Shown here piece after piece: positions 17,291 through 27,136 of a DNA stretch of 64,000 nt. The position numbers and the translations under genes were made by a program. The notes beneath the pieces are model-generated. The model was not told the DNA's origin. It worked only from the letters and a program-made list of their open reading frames with translations, and did no database searches. The stretch lies in assembly GCF_021440345.1 (NCBI RefSeq), contig NZ_JAKCNS010000027.1:54165-118164 (forward strand), in the 5' to 3' direction. Source of the DNA: Kluyvera intermedia (lineage in GTDB: Bacteria > Pseudomonadota > Gammaproteobacteria > Enterobacterales > Enterobacteriaceae). Every line of letters starts with the position of its first letter. The stretch's first letter is position 1.

Positions 17291-18343
17291 ATGACACAAG
17301 TCACCTTACAGACGCATCATCATCGTAGCATCAAACATTTTATTCCTGGACTTGCGCTCACCGCGGTCATTACCGGCGCGGCGATATGGGCAGGCAACGT
17401 TCCGGCCATTGCCGGGGCGGGAATGAGTGCGCTGACGCTGGCTATTCTGTTCGGGATGGTCATCGGTAACACCGTGTATCCAAAACTGTGGCAGTCCTGC
17501 GACGGTGGGGTCATCTTCGCCAAGCAGCATCTGCTGCGGCTGGGGATCATCCTGTACGGTTTTCGCCTGACGTTCTCGCAGATTGCTGACGTCGGCGTCA
17601 GCGGTATCGTGATTGACGTGCTGACGCTTTCCAGCACCTTCCTGATGGCCTGCTGGCTCGGTCAGAAAGTCTTTGGCCTGGACAAACACACCAGCTGGCT
17701 GATTGGTGCGGGCAGCAGTATCTGCGGCGCGGCGGCGATTCTGGCAACGGAACCGGTAGTCAAAGCCGAGGCGAGTAAAGTGACGGTCGCCGTGGCGACG
17801 GTGGTTATCTTCGGTACGTTGGCGATATTCCTCTATCCAGCCATGTATCCGCTGGTGGCACACTGGTTTAGCCCGGAAACCTACGGCATCTATATCGGTT
17901 CCACCATGCATGAAGTCGCCCAGGTGGTGGCCGCGGGTCATGCCATCAGCCCGGAAGCGGAAAACGCGGCGGTGATTGCCAAAATGCTGCGCGTCATGAT
18001 GCTGGCTCCGTTCCTGCTGATTCTGGCAGCCCGAGTTAAACAGCTGGCTCCGGCCAACGCCGAGCAGAAAAGCAAAATCACCATTCCGTGGTTCGCGATT
18101 CTGTTTATCGTGGTGGCTATCTTCAACTCGTTCCACCTGCTGCCGCAAAGCGTGGTGCAGATGTTGATTACGCTGGATACTATTTTACTGGCGATGGCAA
18201 TGGCGGCTCTCGGGGTCACTACCCATATCAGCGCGCTGAAAAAAGCCGGTGCGAAACCGCTCTTGATGGCGCTAGTGCTGTTCATCTGGCTGATTGTAGG
18301 CGGCGGTGCGATTAACTTCGCCATCCATACCGTGATGGCATAA
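17291..18343 (+). CDS. yeiH: Putative sulfate/anion exporter YeiH (UPF0324, PSE family)
   Basis: A 350-aa polytopic inner-membrane protein of the UPF0324 family, with about 10 hydrophobic segments. Family motifs include LTLAILFGMVIGNT, WLIGAGSSICGAAAILATEPV and STMHEVAQVVAAGHAIS. A strong GGAG ribosome-binding site precedes the ATG. It is divergent from yeiE and is its probable target. Function as an anion (sulfite or sulfate) exporter is a family-level prediction. Confidence 0.92.
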   Translation: MTQVTLQTHHHRSIKHFIPGLALTAVITGAAIWAGNVPAIAGAGMSALTLAILFGMVIGNTVYPKLWQSCDGGVIFAKQHLLRLGIILYGFRLTFSQIADVGVSGIVIDVLTLSSTFLMACWLGQKVFGLDKHTSWLIGAGSSICGAAAILATEPVVKAEASKVTVAVATVVIFGTLAIFLYPAMYPLVAHWFSPETYGIYIGSTMHEVAQVVAAGHAISPEAENAAVIAKMLRVMMLAPFLLILAARVKQLAPANAEQKSKITIPWFAILFIVVAIFNSFHLLPQSVVQMLITLDTILLAMAMAALGVTTHISALKKAGAKPLLMALVLFIWLIVGGGAINFAIHTVMA

Positions 18344-18365
18344 AGGAGCACGACTCCCCTACCCT

Positions 18366-18402
18366 AACCCGCTATACTCTCCCTTTTTGAGTATGGCGGG
18401 TT
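18366..18402 (+). promoter_or_regulatory. Hairpin overlapping the nfo promoter and leader
   Basis: Arms AACCCGC-t-ATACTC and GAGTAT-g-GCGGGTT pair over 13 of 14 positions around a 9-base loop. The left arm includes TATACT (18373-18378), a good -10 hexamer, and the right arm includes the GGCGGG that is the only G-rich ribosome-binding candidate before the nfo ATG at 18410. Confidence 0.5.
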
Positions 18403-18409
18403 TAACGAT

Positions 18410-19267
18410 ATGAAATACATTGGAGCGCACGTAAGCGCCGCAGGCGGACTGGCTAACGCCGCTATTCGGGCAGCGGAAATCGAAGCGACCGCATTCGCCC
18501 TGTTCACCAAAAATCAGCGTCAGTGGCGCGCCGCACCGCTGACAACGGAAATCATCGACGATTTCAAAGCCGCATGTGAAAAGTATCACTACACTTCAGC
18601 GCAAATTCTGCCGCACGACAGCTACCTGATTAACCTCGGCCATCCGGTTGAAGAAGCGCTGGAAAAATCTCGCGAAGCCTTTATCGACGAGCTGACGCGC
18701 TGTCAGCAGCTTGGGCTGACGTTGCTGAACTTCCATCCGGGCAGCCATTTACTGCAAATTGATGAAGATAAGTGTCTGGCGCGGATTGCCGAATCTATCA
18801 ATATAGCCCTCGCCCAGACTGAAGGGGTGACGGCGGTGATTGAGAACACTGCCGGGCAAGGCAGCAATCTCGGTTTTAAGTTTGAGCACCTGGCGGCGAT
18901 TATCGACGGCGTGGAAGATAAATCTCGCGTCGGCGTCTGTATCGATACCTGCCATGCATTTGCCGCAGGCTACGATCTGCGCACCACCGAAACCTGCGCT
19001 GAGACCTTTGCTGATTTTGAACGCATCGTTGGCTTCCAGTATCTGCGCGGCATGCATCTGAACGACGCGAAAAGCGCCTTCGGCAGCCGGGTTGACCGTC
19101 ACCACAGTTTGGGTGAAGGCAATATCGGGCATGACGCCTTCCGATGGATTATGCAGGACAGCCGCTTTGACGGTATTCCGCTGATTCTGGAAACCATTAA
19201 TCCGGATATCTGGGCAGAAGAGATTGCGTGGCTGAAGGCACAGCAGACTGAGTCTGCCGCTGCCTGA
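18410..19267 (+). CDS. nfo: Endonuclease IV
   Basis: AP endonuclease of base-excision repair: cleaves 5' to abasic sites and removes 3'-blocking groups; needs a tri-zinc centre. The 285-aa TIM barrel carries family signatures [10 protein letters not shown] (with the metal-ligand Glu just before it), [12 protein letters not shown] and [25 protein letters not shown], all intact. The length equals E. coli Nfo. In E. coli it is induced through SoxRS; no clear soxbox was identified here. A terminator shared with fruA follows. Confidence 0.97.
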   Translation: MKYIGAHVSAAGGLANAAIRAAEIEATAFALFTKNQRQWRAAPLTTEIIDDFKAACEKYHYTSAQILPHDSYLINLGHPVEEALEKSREAFIDELTRCQQLGLTLLNFHPGSHLLQIDEDKCLARIAESINIALAQTEGVTAVIENTAGQGSNLGFKFEHLAAIIDGVEDKSRVGVCIDTCHAFAAGYDLRTTETCAETFADFERIVGFQYLRGMHLNDAKSAFGSRVDRHHSLGEGNIGHDAFRWIMQDSRFDGIPLILETINPDIWAEEIAWLKAQQTESAAA

Positions 19268-19306
19268 GTTAATGTGTTCTATTGTCGGGCGACAATTGCT
19301 GGACGT

Positions 19307-19336
19307 AAAAAAAGGGCCAAATCATCGGCCCTTTTT
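19307..19336. terminator. Bidirectional terminator between nfo and fruA
   Basis: Perfect stem AAAGGGCC / GGCCCTTT with an 8-base loop, five T downstream on the plus strand and seven on the minus strand. It can end both nfo and the fruBKA operon. Confidence 0.88.
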
Positions 19337-19351
19337 ATCGTCTTAACAAAC

Positions 19352-21040
19352 TTACGCTTTGGCGACCACTTCACCTTCCGGGCGTTTCAGCACCGCGTAA
19401 GAGAGGCCCGCCACCAGCGTACCGACAACAATCGCCACCAGGTAACCCAGTACAGGAGTGATAGCGCCAGGGATCAGCAGCACGAACAGACCACCGTGCG
19501 GTGCCATCAGTTTCGCGCCTACCGCCATGGAGATAGCGCCGGTGACTGCACCGCCAATGATACAGCATGGCAGAACGCGCATTGGGTCACGAGCCGCGAA
19601 CGGAATCGCCCCTTCAGAGATAAAGCATAGACCCAGTACCAGCGCCGCTTTACCGCCTTCGCGTTGACCTTTGTCGAACTTGCTACGTGCAACCAGTGTG
19701 GCAATACCCATCGCCAGCGGTGGCACCATACCGGCCGCCATAATCGCCGCCATCGGTGCATAGGTTTGGGTACTCAGCAGACCAACGCCAAAGGCATATG
19801 CCGCTTTGTTCACCGGGCCACCCATGTCGGTACACATCATCGCACCGAGGATTGCGCCTAACAGTACCGCATTCGCGGTGCCCATGGTTTGCAGCCAGTG
19901 GGTCAGCCAGTTCAGCAGTGCCGCAACCGGGGTACCAATCAGGTAAATCATCGCCAGACCGACAATCAGGCTGGAGACCAGCGGGATAATCAGAATAGGC
20001 TTCAGTGCTTCCATGCTTGGCGGCAGCTTCAGCTTGGTGCTGATAAGTTTCGCCACGTAACCTGCAAGGAAGCCCGCAATGATACCGCCGATAAATCCGG
20101 AACCGCCGCTCACTGCCAGCATACCGCCGATAAGACCTGGGGTCAGACCCGGACGGTCAGCGATGGAGAAGGCAATGAAACCTGCCAGTACCGGCACCAT
20201 CAGAGCAAAGGCTGAACCACCGCCAATTTGCATCAGCGCCGCGGCCAGCGTGCCTTTCACTTCAAAGGCTTTAATACCAAAGGCAAATGACAGGGCGATA
20301 CACAGACCGCCCGCCACCACCATCGGCAGCATATAGGAAACGCCGGTCAGCAGGTGACGATACGCCCCGCCGCCGCTCTCTTTCTTCGCCGCATCAGTGG
20401 ACGCTTTGCTTTGACCAGCAGGTTGATACGGTTTCGCCTCAACGATCGCTTTATCAAGCTCCTGCGCGGTTTTCTTCAGCGCCAGACCCGTAGTGGTGCG
20501 GTACATCGGTTTACCGGCAAACTTCGCCAGATCCACCTCGATATCCGCGGCCACGATAACCAGGTCAGCATCAGCTACTTCTTCTGGCGTAATCGCATTG
20601 CCCGCGCCCACGGAACCGCGAGTTTCGACTTTCACCCACAGGCCGCGTTTTTTGGCTTCGGTTTCAATCGCTTCCGCCGCCATAAAGGTATGTGCCACAC
20701 CGGTCGGACAGGCGGTCACTGCGACAATGCGCTTAACCGTGCCGGTCGCCGTTGGTTCAGCCTGGGCCGGGGCTTCATACGGTTTGGCATGCGCTTTGGC
20801 TTCGCTCAGGAACAGTTCCGGATGCGAAACCGCACGGTTGATGTCGCCTAAGTAAACCTGTTTGCCCACCAGCGCAGTATCGACTGGTAAAGTAGAGCCC
20901 AGAACAATCGCCAGATCGGCGTCATTCGGGTTATCAATCAACTCCAGGTGCGCTTTCTGCGCAGCTGTACCCAGCAGGGTCTTCGCCATGTAAGCACGAG
21001 CCTGTCCGAGTTTAGCATCGATAATCAGCAGCGTTTTCAT
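19352..21040 (-). CDS. fruA: PTS fructose-specific EIIB'BC component FruA
   Basis: Inner-membrane permease and phosphotransfer subunit that imports fructose as fructose 1-phosphate. The 562-aa product has a degenerate N-terminal IIB' domain (1-about 85), a IIB domain with the phosphorylated Cys in VTACPTGVAHTFMAAEAIE (about residue 112) and a IIC membrane domain from about residue 220 (GVSYMLPMVVAGG, MCTDMGGPVNKAAYAFGVG). It is the last gene of fruBKA, 15 bp after fruK, and ends at the shared terminator. Confidence 0.97.
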   Translation of the reverse strand: MKTLLIIDAKLGQARAYMAKTLLGTAAQKAHLELIDNPNDADLAIVLGSTLPVDTALVGKQVYLGDINRAVSHPELFLSEAKAHAKPYEAPAQAEPTATGTVKRIVAVTACPTGVAHTFMAAEAIETEAKKRGLWVKVETRGSVGAGNAITPEEVADADLVIVAADIEVDLAKFAGKPMYRTTTGLALKKTAQELDKAIVEAKPYQPAGQSKASTDAAKKESGGGAYRHLLTGVSYMLPMVVAGGLCIALSFAFGIKAFEVKGTLAAALMQIGGGSAFALMVPVLAGFIAFSIADRPGLTPGLIGGMLAVSGGSGFIGGIIAGFLAGYVAKLISTKLKLPPSMEALKPILIIPLVSSLIVGLAMIYLIGTPVAALLNWLTHWLQTMGTANAVLLGAILGAMMCTDMGGPVNKAAYAFGVGLLSTQTYAPMAAIMAAGMVPPLAMGIATLVARSKFDKGQREGGKAALVLGLCFISEGAIPFAARDPMRVLPCCIIGGAVTGAISMAVGAKLMAPHGGLFVLLIPGAITPVLGYLVAIVVGTLVAGLSYAVLKRPEGEVVAKA

Positions 21041-21055
21041 ACGCCTCTCCCGCTG

Positions 21056-21994
21056 TTAGTTAAAGGGTTTCAGGTCGACACGCGCCATCATCGCGGCCAA
21101 CTGGGTACGATCGGTAATGCCGACGTTGCTCTGGCTTACCGCCAGCGCAGCGACTGCCGTTGCCAGACGCAGGGTGTGCTCACTGGATTCACGCATCAGC
21201 AGACCATAAATCAGGCCACCCACCATGGAATCACCGGCACCCACTGTACTCACAACCTCAACTGAAGGCGGTTTGGCAATCCACTCGCCGGAAGCATTAA
21301 CCCACAGCGCGCCTTCTGCGCCGAGTGAGATAACCACGTGGGCGATACCTTGTTCACGCAGTGCGTGTGCGGCGTCGATCACGTCTTTCATTTCAGGCAG
21401 CTTGCGGCCAGCCCAGATTTCCAGCTCGCGGCGGTTTGGCTTCACTAACCATGGCGCGGCTTTCAGGCCCGCCACCAGCGCTTCACGGCTGCTATCGAAA
21501 ATAATGCACGGACACTGGCTACGCAGACGCGTCATCCAGTCAGTGAACGCTTCTGGGCTAACGCCTGCTGGCAGACTGCCGCTGACGCAGACCATGTCGA
21601 ACTGACCCAGCCAGCTCAGGGAATCGTTAACGAAACGCTCCCAGTCAGCCGGGGTAACTTCAAAACCGGAGAAGTTAAAATCGGTCACTTCACCGTCTTT
21701 TTCCGTCAGCTTGACGTTAATACGAGTACGGCCCTGCACCACCTGGAAGCGGTTGGCAATCCCCAGCTCGCTGAACAGCTGCTGAAAACCGTCTTGGTTA
21801 TCTTTGCCAAGGAAGCCGCCCACGGTCACATCAATGCCTAAGTCCTTCAGCACTTTGGCAACGTTGATACCTTTACCCGCGGCATGCAGCCCGGTCGTGC
21901 GCACGAGGTTAACTTCCCCGCGCTCAACTTCTGGCGTAAACCCTACCAAATCATAGGCCGGGTTTAAGGTAATTGTGGCTACTCTTCTGCTCAT
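21056..21994 (-). CDS. fruK: 1-phosphofructokinase FruK
   Basis: Phosphorylates fructose 1-phosphate to fructose 1,6-bisphosphate with ATP; cytoplasmic PfkB-family kinase of 312 aa. The N-terminal substrate site HAAGKGINVAKVLKDLG and the C-terminal PfkB signature with the anion hole and catalytic Asp (STVGAGDSMVGGLIYGL) are intact. Its ATG abuts the fruB stop codon (TAA then ATG), so translation is probably coupled. Confidence 0.97.
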   Translation of the reverse strand: MSRRVATITLNPAYDLVGFTPEVERGEVNLVRTTGLHAAGKGINVAKVLKDLGIDVTVGGFLGKDNQDGFQQLFSELGIANRFQVVQGRTRINVKLTEKDGEVTDFNFSGFEVTPADWERFVNDSLSWLGQFDMVCVSGSLPAGVSPEAFTDWMTRLRSQCPCIIFDSSREALVAGLKAAPWLVKPNRRELEIWAGRKLPEMKDVIDAAHALREQGIAHVVISLGAEGALWVNASGEWIAKPPSVEVVSTVGAGDSMVGGLIYGLLMRESSEHTLRLATAVAALAVSQSNVGITDRTQLAAMMARVDLKPFN

Positions 21995-23125
21995 TTATGC
22001 GCCCTCCCCAAGGCCTGAAGCAATTGCTTCGCCAATGGCGTCCAGCGCCTGACGAGCATCATCACCCTGAGCGGTAAAGCGCAGACGATGTCCTTTTTTA
22101 ACACCCAGCGCGACAACCTTCATCAGGCTGCGTCCGTTGGCTGGTTTTCCGCTACCGTCAAGATTAGTAACGGTAATTTCACTGGTAAACTGTTTGATGG
22201 TATTCACCAACATGGTGCCTGGACGGGCGTGCAGGCCGTGTTCGTTACGGATAACGAACTCTTCGCTCAGCGCATCGTCAGCCACAGCGTCATCGCTGGA
22301 CAGCAGAGCCAGCACGGTGGCAGCATCCGCTTTCAGCAGACGTTCAGCTTTATTGTCCAGCAGCAGGTTAACCAGGCGATTCAGCACCGCTGTCGGCTGG
22401 GCATCGGCCATCGCAACGGTGATCAGCACGGCGGCTTGAGCCTCGCCAACGCTGAACGGCGTGGCCGCACGGCTGACTGCGATAGCGCTGCGCAGATTGC
22501 CTTCCGCGCTGTCGCTAAGCCAGATACCCTGACCCAGATTCAGCGGCTGTTCGTTAATAACGCGAGCCACAAAGTTGGCATCAACCGCCGCCGCTTCTTT
22601 CAAGCGAGCGGCGTTCAGCGCCTGCAGCGTGACCAGATCGCTGGCGGCAACATCAAGCGACAGCATGTCATTATCGAGCTTCAGCGCTTCGCTAAGCTTC
22701 TCCCCCATCAGCAGCGCACGCAGTTCTTCGGCGGTGGTGGCGGTTTTCAGCTGTTCAGCCACGGCGTCATCGCTCAGCACGTGCGTCAGCTGACGCAGCA
22801 GGCCAAGGTGTTCGTCGGAGCTGGCGGCAATACCAATCGCAACGTAAGCAATCTGCCCTTCGCCCCAGGTCACGCCCTGCGGGAACTGGTAAACCTGCAC
22901 GCCGGTCTTCAGCACCTGATCGCGGGTATCGGTGGTGCCGTGCGGAATGGCAATGCCATTGCCGAGGAAAGTGGAGGTTTGTTGCTCACGCGCCAGCATG
23001 CCGGCAACGTAACCATCAGCAACATTGCCTGCGCTAACCAGCGCCGCTGCAACCTGCCGAATAGCCTCTTCTTTATTCGCGGCCTGCTGGCCGGGATGAA
23101 TATCCTGAACAGTTAACTGGAACAT
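21995..23125 (-). CDS. fruB: PTS fructose-specific diphosphoryl transfer protein FruB (IIA-M-HPr)
   Basis: Carries phosphate from enzyme I to FruA without the general HPr. The 376-aa product has a IIA domain with active His in [10 protein letters not shown] (about residue 62), a middle M domain, and a C-terminal HPr-like domain with His in [18 protein letters not shown] (about residue 299). It is the first gene of fruBKA. Two Cra operators lie upstream, so the operon should be repressed until fructose 1-phosphate accumulates. Confidence 0.97.
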   Translation of the reverse strand: MFQLTVQDIHPGQQAANKEEAIRQVAAALVSAGNVADGYVAGMLAREQQTSTFLGNGIAIPHGTTDTRDQVLKTGVQVYQFPQGVTWGEGQIAYVAIGIAASSDEHLGLLRQLTHVLSDDAVAEQLKTATTAEELRALLMGEKLSEALKLDNDMLSLDVAASDLVTLQALNAARLKEAAAVDANFVARVINEQPLNLGQGIWLSDSAEGNLRSAIAVSRAATPFSVGEAQAAVLITVAMADAQPTAVLNRLVNLLLDNKAERLLKADAATVLALLSSDDAVADDALSEEFVIRNEHGLHARPGTMLVNTIKQFTSEITVTNLDGSGKPANGRSLMKVVALGVKKGHRLRFTAQGDDARQALDAIGEAIASGLGEGA

Positions 23126-23146
23126 GGTTCCCCTCGCTTTTCGAAT

Positions 23147-23160
23147 TGAATCGATTCAGC
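23147..23160 (-). promoter_or_regulatory. Cra (FruR) operator 1 of fruBKA
   Basis: GCTGAATCGATTCA on the minus strand matches the Cra consensus (RSTGAAWCSNTHHRS type) and lies 22-35 bp before the fruB ATG. Confidence 0.8.
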
Positions 23161-23210
23161 TTTAGTGAGAAAAAATTGCCGTACTTAGCGTGATAAGTGC
23201 TGAAGACGAC

Positions 23211-23224
23211 GCTGAAACGTTTCA
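23211..23224 (+). promoter_or_regulatory. Cra (FruR) operator 2 of fruBKA
   Basis: GCTGAAACGTTTCA is a textbook Cra site. Its centre lies 64 bp from that of operator 1, the two-operator arrangement known for E. coli fruB. Confidence 0.88.
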
Positions 23225-23487
23225 ATAATTTTGTGCCTTTCTTAATCAGCCTGCAAGTTATGCAGCAAACTTGATCGCAAAAATCAGATCTACTGCACAT
23301 TTCATTAGCATTATCGCCACATCTGCTGAAGCGCGTTGTGCCGTTTCCTAATAGCGTCAGCAAGACGTAAGCTAACTTTTTAAAATGGTCTTTTATTTTT
23401 TAGTGCCGAATTTGATTTAGGTTACTGTTCATTTTCTGAGTCGCGGCGTAAACTCCCCGGCTCTCCTAAAGTGACCGATAAAACAAC

Positions 23488-24669
23488 ATGCAAAACAGTA
23501 CCGCCGCCGCCCCACGGCGATCGTTTGATTTCACCTCATCCTCGTTTCTGATTGTCGCATTTTTAACCGGCATTGCGGGTGCCCTACAAACGCCAACGCT
23601 GAGCCTGTTTCTTAGCAATGAAGTCCATGTTCGCCCGGCCATGGTCGGCTTCTTTTTTACCGGTAGCGCCATCATTGGCATCTTTGTCAGCCAGTTTCTG
23701 GCCAGCTATTCCGATAAACGCGGCGACCGTAAAAACCTTATAGTCTTCTGCTGCCTGCTGGGCGTGCTGGCCTGCATGCTGTTTGCCTGGAACCGCAATT
23801 ACTTCATTTTGCTGTTCGTGGGCGTGTTCCTCAGCAGTTTTGGTTCTACGGCTAACCCGCAGATGTTTGCTCTTGCCCGCGAACACGCCGACAAAACCGG
23901 CCGCGAAGCGGTAATGTTCAGTTCAATCATGCGTGCCCAGGTCTCGCTGGCGTGGGTGATTGGCCCACCGCTGGCCTACGCGCTGGCGATGGGGTTTGGT
24001 TTTACCACCATGTATCTGTCCGCCGCTGTAGCCTTTGTCGTCTGCGGTGCGATGGTCTGGTTCTGCCTGCCCACCATGCGCAAGGAAAAAGCCGCCGCCA
24101 GCGGCGGCATCCAGGCTCCACGCTCTAACCGCAAAGATACCCTGCTGCTGTGTGTGATTTGTACGCTGATGTGGGGCACTAACAGCCTGTATATCATCAA
24201 CATGCCGCTGTACATCATCAACGAACTGCACTTGCCAGAGAAGCTAGCGGGGATAATGATGGGTACCGCCGCCGGGCTGGAAATCCCGACCATGCTGATT
24301 GCCGGATACTTTGCTAAACACCTCGGCAAGCGTTTCCTGATGCGCATCGCGGCAGTCGCCGGTCTACTCTTCTATATCGGTATGCTGACCTTTAACAGCC
24401 CTGCGCTGTTATTGGCGATGCAACTGCTGAACGCTATTTATATTGGGATTCTCGGCGGGATTGGGATGCTTTATTTTCAGGATCTGATGCCGGGACAAGC
24501 GGGTTCGGCCACTACGCTGTATGCCAATACTTCACGCGTCGGCTGGATAATTGCCGGTTCACTGGCCGGCGTCGTGGCAGAAATCTGGAACTATCACACC
24601 GTTTTCTGGATTGCGCTGGTGCTGTGTGTCAGCACCCTGGCGTGTCTGGTACGGATTAAAGACGTTTAG
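23488..24669 (+). CDS. setB: Sugar efflux transporter SetB
   Basis: MFS exporter of the SET family, 393 aa and about 12 membrane segments; the E. coli protein exports lactose and glucose and is linked to chromosome segregation. Characteristic stretches are [16 protein letters not shown] at the first segment, [16 protein letters not shown] in the A-motif loop and GAALEI-like [16 protein letters not shown] in the second half. It is divergent from fruB. Its stop codon overlaps the stop codon of yeiW on the other strand. Confidence 0.95.
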   Translation: MQNSTAAAPRRSFDFTSSSFLIVAFLTGIAGALQTPTLSLFLSNEVHVRPAMVGFFFTGSAIIGIFVSQFLASYSDKRGDRKNLIVFCCLLGVLACMLFAWNRNYFILLFVGVFLSSFGSTANPQMFALAREHADKTGREAVMFSSIMRAQVSLAWVIGPPLAYALAMGFGFTTMYLSAAVAFVVCGAMVWFCLPTMRKEKAAASGGIQAPRSNRKDTLLLCVICTLMWGTNSLYIINMPLYIINELHLPEKLAGIMMGTAAGLEIPTMLIAGYFAKHLGKRFLMRIAAVAGLLFYIGMLTFNSPALLLAMQLLNAIYIGILGGIGMLYFQDLMPGQAGSATTLYANTSRVGWIIAGSLAGVVAEIWNYHTVFWIALVLCVSTLACLVRIKDV

Positions 24670-24920
24670 GGCGCGGTCAGCGCTTCCAGATGCAATAACC
24701 AGGTCATCGCCTCCATTCGGGTTGCGCCACACATATCATGTGCTGGCTGCAGCCCGGCGCACACTTTCGGGCGTAGAGGTGACGCAAAAATTTTACAGCG
24801 TTGACGCTCGTCTAGCTGTATGCAGGGCGTATTGGCGGGTTTGCCATCAGGCATTCCGGGAATGGGGCTGGATATAGAAGGTGCAGTGCAGCAAGCGCCG
24901 CAGTCGGGACGACATTCCAT
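24666..24920 (-). CDS. yeiW: YkgJ-family cysteine cluster protein YeiW (UPF0153)
   Basis: A small 84-aa protein with a [10 protein letters not shown]-terminus and further Cys in CIQL, RCKIF, VCAGL and MCGA. This is the metal- or Fe-S-binding pattern of the YkgJ/UPF0153 family; function unknown. The ATG at 24918-24920 matches the E. coli start; an ORF extension to 24989 is open but not conserved. It is convergent with setB with overlapping stop codons (24666-24669). Confidence 0.88.
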   Translation of the reverse strand: MECRPDCGACCTAPSISSPIPGMPDGKPANTPCIQLDERQRCKIFASPLRPKVCAGLQPAHDMCGATRMEAMTWLLHLEALTAP

Positions 24921-25075
24921 CGCGGGCTCTCTGTTCGGGTATTGGGTTAGCAGTCGGGCACAGTACCACCTTTTAGTCAGGGATAGCAAAAGCCTTTAAT
25001 TCCTCTTGCCTGAAACGCCCGGCACGAGTACTTTTACGCGATATTTTCGACACCCTTTTTCACAGGATAATTGCA

Positions 25076-25648
25076 ATGCCAAGAGCGAACGAAATCAAAA
25101 AAGGTATGGTGCTGAATTACAACGGCAAACTGCTGATTGTAAAAAACATTGATATTCAGTCACCGAGCGCCCGCGGCGCTGCAACGCTGTACAAAATGCG
25201 TTTTTCTGACGTTAGCACCGGTCTGAAAGTTGAAGAGCGTTTTAAAGGCGATGACATGGTCGATACCGTGACTCTGAACCGCCGCTTCGTTGACTTCTCC
25301 TATATCGACGGCAACGAATACGTGTTCATGGATAAAGAAGACTACACCCCGTATATCTTCGCTCACGATCAGATTGCTGACGAACTGCAGTTTATTCCAG
25401 AAGGCGGCATGCCGGATATGCAGGTTCTGCTGTGGGACGGCCAGGTTCTGGCGCTGGAACTGCCGCAGACGGTCGATCTGGAAATCGTTGAAACCGCACC
25501 GGGCATCAAAGGCGCGTCCGCTAGCTCCCGTACCAAACCAGCAACCCTGACCACCGGTCTGGTTGTCCAGGTTCCTGAGTACCTGACTACCGGCGAAAAA
25601 ATCCGCGTTCATATCGAAGAAAAACGCTATATGTGCCGCGCAGACTAA
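25076..25648 (+). CDS. yeiP: Elongation factor P-like protein EfpL (YeiP)
   Basis: Three-domain EF-P paralogue (190 aa) that binds the ribosome and relieves stalling at proline-rich motifs. The domain I loop reads [11 protein letters not shown] with Arg33 at the tip, where EF-P has the modified Lys34; this Arg is characteristic of the YeiP/EfpL subfamily. The C-terminus [13 protein letters not shown] is conserved. Monocistronic, with a strong terminator 24 bp after the stop. Confidence 0.95.
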   Translation: MPRANEIKKGMVLNYNGKLLIVKNIDIQSPSARGAATLYKMRFSDVSTGLKVEERFKGDDMVDTVTLNRRFVDFSYIDGNEYVFMDKEDYTPYIFAHDQIADELQFIPEGGMPDMQVLLWDGQVLALELPQTVDLEIVETAPGIKGASASSRTKPATLTTGLVVQVPEYLTTGEKIRVHIEEKRYMCRAD

Positions 25649-25671
25649 GCTCTGGCTATACGCATTAAAAG

Positions 25672-25700
25672 AAAAGGACAGCCGTTGGCTGTCCTTTTTT
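25672..25700 (+). terminator. Intrinsic terminator of yeiP
   Basis: Perfect 12-bp stem AAAAGGACAGCC / GGCTGTCCTTTT with a GTT loop and a run of six T. The A-run on the other side also allows it to end uxuA on the minus strand. Confidence 0.9.
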
Positions 25701-25740
25701 GTTTCTTGCTGCCGCTTTCCCGCTACAGGGATTCGCTAGA

Positions 25741-26931
25741 TTACAGCAGATCGCGGAACTTGGTGGTTTTCAGCGCCAGCTCAACGCCGCGGACTTCCGC
25801 CAGACCTTTCAGGCGACCAATCGCCGAGTAGCCCGGGTTGGTTTTCTTCTTCAGGTCGTCCAGCATCTGATGACCGTGGTCAGGACGCATTGGAATTGGG
25901 CGCAGATCGCCGGCTTTCTTACGACGCTGCTCTTCGGTCAGAATCGCATCAACGACGGCAACCATATTCACGTCGCCCTGCAGATGCGCAGCTTCGTGGA
26001 AGGTTTTCGGGTTCTCTTCACGACAGGTAGAACGCAGGTGCGTGAAGTGAATGCGGTCGCCGAAGGTTTCAATCATTTTCACCAGATCATTATCAGCGCG
26101 TACGCCGTAAGAACCGGTACACATCGTGAAACCGTTATTGATGCTGTCGACGGTCTCTTTCAGCCACTGCATATCTTCAATGGTCGAAACGATACGCGGC
26201 AGACCGAGGATTGGACGCGGTGGATCATCCGGGTGAACGGCCAGACGCACGCCCACTTCTTCCGCAACCGGGACAATCGCCCGCAGGAACACGGCCATAT
26301 TTTCACGCAGTTGATCTTTGCTGATGTGATCGTATTCCGCCAGACGCGCACGGAACTGGTCAAGGGTGTAGCCCTCTTCCGCGCCCGGCAGGCCAGCAAT
26401 GATATTGCGGGTTAACTTAGTGACTTCTGCTTCGCTCATCGCGGTGAAGTAAGCCTGAGCCTGGCGCTGCTCTTCTGCGGTGTAATCGTTCTGCGCGCCT
26501 TCGCGCTTAAGGATATGCAGTTCAAATGCAGCAAAAGCAATCTGGTCAAAACGCAGCGCTTTCGAACCATCTTCCAGCGTGTACTCAAGATCGGTACGCG
26601 TCCAGTCGAGGATTGGCATAAAGTTGTAGCACACGGTATCAATGCCACACTCGGCCAGGTTACGAATACTCTGCTGGTAGTTCGCAATCCAGGTCTTATA
26701 TTCACCGGAGTGGGTTTTAATATCTTCGTGCACCGGAATACTTTCAACAACGGACCAGGTCAGCCCCTTTTCAGCCAGCATCGCCTGGCGCTGTTTGATT
26801 TCTTCAACCGGCCATACCAGACCGTTTGCAATGTAGTGCAATGCCGTGACAACACCCGTCGCGCCAGCCTGACGCACATCATCAAGAGATACCGGATCGT
26901 TCGGGCCGTACCAACGCCAGGTTTGTTCCAT
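25741..26931 (-). CDS. uxuA: D-mannonate dehydratase
   Basis: Dehydrates D-mannonate to 2-keto-3-deoxygluconate in hexuronate catabolism; cytoplasmic, Fe2+/Mn2+-dependent TIM barrel. The 396-aa product has the conserved N-terminus [16 protein letters not shown], the metal-site segments [34 protein letters not shown] and HFTHLRS, and [14 protein letters not shown]. In E. coli uxuA sits with uxuB far away. Here it is divergent from yeiQ, an oxidoreductase of the same pathway, so the two form a compact module of the glucuronate branch. A UxuR/ExuR-like operator lies next to its start. Confidence 0.95.
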   Translation of the reverse strand: MEQTWRWYGPNDPVSLDDVRQAGATGVVTALHYIANGLVWPVEEIKQRQAMLAEKGLTWSVVESIPVHEDIKTHSGEYKTWIANYQQSIRNLAECGIDTVCYNFMPILDWTRTDLEYTLEDGSKALRFDQIAFAAFELHILKREGAQNDYTAEEQRQAQAYFTAMSEAEVTKLTRNIIAGLPGAEEGYTLDQFRARLAEYDHISKDQLRENMAVFLRAIVPVAEEVGVRLAVHPDDPPRPILGLPRIVSTIEDMQWLKETVDSINNGFTMCTGSYGVRADNDLVKMIETFGDRIHFTHLRSTCREENPKTFHEAAHLQGDVNMVAVVDAILTEEQRRKKAGDLRPIPMRPDHGHQMLDDLKKKTNPGYSAIGRLKGLAEVRGVELALKTTKFRDLL

Positions 26932-26945
26932 TGCCTAACCCTCTA

Positions 26946-26963
26946 AAGTTGTTATACCAATAA
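26946..26963. promoter_or_regulatory. Candidate UxuR/ExuR operator
   Basis: AAGTTGTTATACCAATAA matches the hexuronate-regulator palindrome AAATTGGTATACCAATTT at 14 of 18 positions. It begins 14 bp upstream of the uxuA ATG in the uxuA-yeiQ divergent region. A second, weaker half-site GGCACACCAATT lies at 27061-27072, nearer yeiQ. Confidence 0.5.
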
Positions 26964-27136
26964 AATCACTGTTAATGACGACTACCATACAGGCTTATTC
27001 GTGACGGTCAATAAATCCGCCTGGATTGATTGATCCAGCTCACACTAACGCGATAAATACGGCACACCAATTCAATTTGCTGTCATATAACTTTACACTG
27101 GCGACGTTAATTAATCGTTAATCGGATGTGTACACA

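Larger units (their letters stand above)
23126..23487. other. fruB-setB divergent intergenic region
   Basis: 362 bp between divergent fruB and setB. The fruB-proximal 100 bp carries the two Cra operators. The remainder (about 23226-23487) must hold the setB promoter. It shows no ORF with a plausible start and no RNA gene I recognise. Confidence 0.65.

Noticed and set aside
19281..19296. Small dyad ATTGTCG-GG-CGACAAT after nfo as a terminator
   Set aside because: Its loop is too tight and no T-run follows; the true terminator is at 19307-19336.
22088..23116. 342-codon open frame opposite fruB
   Set aside because: Antisense shadow; fruB is intact on the other strand with all three domains.
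24921..24989. Longer start for yeiW
   Set aside because: The added 23 residues are not part of the family, and the ATG at 24920 begins the conserved CRPDCGACC region.
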